DNA from: G958295935 sp965224235
GTDB lineage: Bacteria > Chloroflexota > Dehalococcoidia > Lucifugimonadales > Lucifugimonadaceae
Reading direction: 5' to 3'
Assembly (NCBI GenBank): GCA_965224235.1
Contig: CBDCYP010000001.1
Span: forward strand, 868,001 to 932,000
Length of the DNA stretch: 64,000 nucleotides
Shown: positions 62,175 to 64,000 of the stretch, piece after piece
Layout: each line of letters starts with the position of its first letter
Numbering within the stretch: the stretch's first letter is position 1
The notes under the pieces: generated by a model
What the model was told of the DNA's origin: nothing
The model's database searches: none
The model's input: only the letters and a program-made list of their open reading frames with translations
Translations under genes and position numbers: made by a program

Positions 62175-62540
62175 TGATCAAAAATATCGCTACTGTCGCT
62201 GTCTATGTCGACGACCAACAGTCTGCTCTGCGGTTTTGGACCGAGCAGGTGGGCTTCGAACAGAAGAAAAGAATGCCCATGGGACCATCGGGCGATTGGC
62301 TGGAGGTTGGGCCAAGTGACGCAGAGTCCTGCCTGGTGATCTACCCAAAATCGATGATGGAGGACTGGGCTGAGCGGAAACCCTCTATCGTGTTCGAGTG
62401 TGCCGCCATACAGAGCGCCTGTGACAGAGATGTCTTCCCGCGGGGTTGTGTTTACGCAAGAACCAAGAGCGATGCCGTGGGGAATGTTCGCCATATTCGA
62501 GGACTTGAATGGCAATTGGTTTGGCCTGCGGGAAGCATGA
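62175..62540 (+). pseudogene. VOC (glyoxalase-like) family protein with a frameshift
   Basis: A perfect AAAGGAGGT precedes ATG 62175. MIKNIATVAVYVDDQQSALR, then FWTEQVGFE and DWLEVGPSDAESCLVIYP are the first half of a VOC domain. After the C/G run at about 62436-62445 the family sequence continues one frame over: VVFTQEPRAMPWGMFAIFED, then LNGNWFGLREA and TGA at 62538-62540. A single-base insertion (or a sequencing error in the run) explains this; corrected, it is about 121 residues, a normal VOC length. As it stands the uncorrected frame runs on to 62722 without family character. Confidence 0.75.
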
Positions 62541-62763
62541 GCCAGAGGCTCAGCAACGGCGACATGGAGTTGCGCCCGTTGCTGATCGTCCTGATGCTGG
62601 AGGTCGGAGTTCGAAGTATGAGTTCCAGGGCGCTAACGGATAGCGCGCTGTTGGCGTGTATGCGAAGTTGGCGGCCAGGACGCGAGATTGGGCAGGAGCA
62701 GACCGAGTTCTGCTCTCGTTGACTGGTTAACGTCGATTCCGGCTAAGGCCTTTAAGATGCTTG

Positions 62764-62809
62764 ATGCAGATCGTCGCTCACGGCAAATGCAGATCGTCGC
62801 TCACGGCAA
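62764..62809. repeat. 23-bp tandem duplication upstream of an SDR gene
   Basis: The unit starting ATGCAGATCGTCGCTCACGG occurs twice in direct succession, 41 bp ahead of the SDR start. Confidence 0.85.
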
Positions 62810-62849
62810 ATCAGGCCCGGGTACAAGCGCATTAATTGGGAACGTCGAG

Positions 62850-63695
62850 ATGCAAGACAAGCCGCTAATAGGAAAAGTCGCGATCGTGACCGGCGCCGCC
62901 AGCCCCATCGGTCTGGGCCGCGCCATGACGCTCGCTTTAGTGCGGGCCGGGGCCCGGGTCGCCATGCTGGACATTGACGAAGACTGGCTGGAGCAGACCG
63001 CCAACGAAGTCCGAGCGGTCGGTGGGGGTGACTGCGTTGTCCCCATGGTCTGCGACGTCTCGGACCCTGAGAGCGCAGAGGATGCGGTCCGCAAGACAAT
63101 AGCCGGGCTCGGAGACCTCCACGTCCTGATCAACAACGCGGGGACAATCAACCTTTCGGACCTCGGCGCCGGCAATCAGCCCAACTTCTGGGACATCTCA
63201 CCCGACACGTGGAACAAGATAGTGGCCGTCAATTGCAGCGGAGCGTTCTACATGGCCCGGTCAGTCGCGGGCCACATGCTCGCCCAGAAGTGGGGACGGA
63301 TAATAAGCGTCACGACCAGCGTCGACGCTATGTATCGGGAGGGGATGTGTCCCTACGGACCGTCCAAGGCTGGCCATGAGGCCCTGGTCGCCCTCATGGC
63401 CCGGGAATTGGAAGGCGCCGGAGTTACGGCCAACGTCCTCATCCCCGGCGGGATGACCGACACGAATATCATTCCCGAGGACATTGAGCACAATCGGGCG
63501 CGTCTCATGCGACCGGAGGTGATGCAAGCGCCGGCGGTGTGGCTCTCATCTGACGAGTCTGAAGGGACCAACGGCATGCGCATTATCGCGTACTACTGGG
63601 ATGAGAGTCTCCCCATCGAGGAGCGGCTTGAGAAGGCCGCAGCGCCCGCCGCCTGGCCCCAACTGGGCAAGCAGGCTATCCTCCCAGAGTTCTAG
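62850..63695 (+). CDS. SDR family oxidoreductase
   Basis: A 281-residue classical short-chain dehydrogenase. The NAD-binding TGAASPIGLGRA is near residues 14-25, NNAG near 95, the serine in SVTTSVDAMY and the catalytic YGPSK (Tyr/Lys) at about 170. It oxidises or reduces an alcohol or ketone with NAD(P). The ATG at 62850 gives the normal N-terminus. The stop TAG is part of the target duplication of MITE copy H. The fragment at 61780 is a paralogue. Confidence 0.88.
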   Translation: MQDKPLIGKVAIVTGAASPIGLGRAMTLALVRAGARVAMLDIDEDWLEQTANEVRAVGGGDCVVPMVCDVSDPESAEDAVRKTIAGLGDLHVLINNAGTINLSDLGAGNQPNFWDISPDTWNKIVAVNCSGAFYMARSVAGHMLAQKWGRIISVTTSVDAMYREGMCPYGPSKAGHEALVALMARELEGAGVTANVLIPGGMTDTNIIPEDIEHNRARLMRPEVMQAPAVWLSSDESEGTNGMRIIAYYWDESLPIEERLEKAAAPAAWPQLGKQAILPEF

Positions 63696-63841
63696 GAAAC
63701 CTCTGAACAACTCCGGGTTCCAATCCGTTCGCCCTGAGCTTGTCGAAGGGTTCTGGCCTCCTCCCCCACGGTGGGAGGATTCAGGAGGGGGGAACCTCCG
63801 CTCTGCCAAGCGCATCAGCGGCTTGTTCAGAGGTTCCCTAG
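63692..63841 (-). mobile_element. MITE-like element, copy H (150 bp, CTAG target duplication), inverted
   Basis: The only copy in the opposite orientation to the others. It inserted at the CTAG that contains the SDR stop codon; because the target is duplicated, the stop TAG is preserved. Ends GAAACCTCTGAACAA and TTGTTCAGAGGTTCCC. Confidence 0.9.
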
Positions 63842-64000
63842 TAGTGGATTGGTTCGACCGTTGAGACGGAAGACCATATGTCGCCAACCCAAAACGCCTG
63901 ATCACGGCGCCGACGAGCCTGACCCGGCACGTTGTGCCGGTTGGCGCGACGAGTGGTTGTAGACTTATCGACAAAGCGGGCTTATGCGCCCCTCGCATTG
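63842..64000. other. window end, nothing recognised
   Basis: 159 bp after the element to the window border; no gene is supported. Confidence 0.4.

Overview
The window most likely comes from a high-GC member of the Chloroflexota, perhaps the Dehalococcoidia/SAR202 side. This is an inference from the character of RpoB/RpoC, the separate hemA-hemL pair, the many flavin- and NAD-dependent oxidoreductases, and dispersed palindromic repeats ending in TTCGACAAGCTCAGG-like and TTCGGCTTCGCTC-like blocks. No 16S gene is present to confirm it. Housekeeping anchors are hemA-hemL (10.7-13.3 kb), rpoB-rpoC (40.3-48.7 kb), tRNA-Asp(GTC) and tRNA-Val(GAC).

Layout. 0-10 kb: MOSC protein, Ldh-type dehydrogenase, a GMC oxidoreductase with its small subunit, a universal stress protein, and a thiol-redox group (two thioredoxin-fold lipoproteins and a two-domain rhodanese). 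10.7-13.3 kb: tetrapyrrole synthesis (hemA, hemL), then 1.8 kb of repeats. 15-21 kb: an accessory island with an epimerase split by a small transposable element, a C5 methyltransferase / restriction enzyme / Vsr cassette, an HNH nuclease and a second split gene. 22-32.6 kb: a phage head module (zinc ribbon, terminase, portal, protease, capsid, small head proteins, connector) with LexA-like palindromes and a Kef-type antiporter between portal and protease; no tail, lysis or integrase gene follows. 33-40 kb: an LPxTG-type surface protein, a methyltransferase, and CopA / glutaredoxin / redoxin on the minus strand. 49-54.4 kb: a two-gene unknown membrane/OB-like pair, a single-chain restriction-modification enzyme and higBA. 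54.8-64 kb: a patchwork of gene remnants with some intact genes.

Main observations. (1) Two genes carry an in-frame UGA exactly where the redox-active cysteine belongs, followed at once by a hairpin suitable as a bacterial SECIS: the rhodanese (8818-9666) and a thioredoxin-like redoxin (36313-36990). Both read on uninterrupted to a family-typical C-terminus, so both look like selenoproteins that ordinary annotation would truncate. (2) A non-autonomous element of about 150 bp with GGGAAYCTCTGAACAA-type inverted ends and a YTAR target duplication (CTAG, TTAG or TTAA) occurs eight times. Three copies split genes, and removing the element plus one target copy restores each reading frame exactly. 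(3) GAAC-N4-GTTC palindromes sit ahead of three parts of the phage head module, suggesting SOS control. (4) An IS1595-type transposase N-terminus is fused in frame to a C5 DNA methyltransferase.
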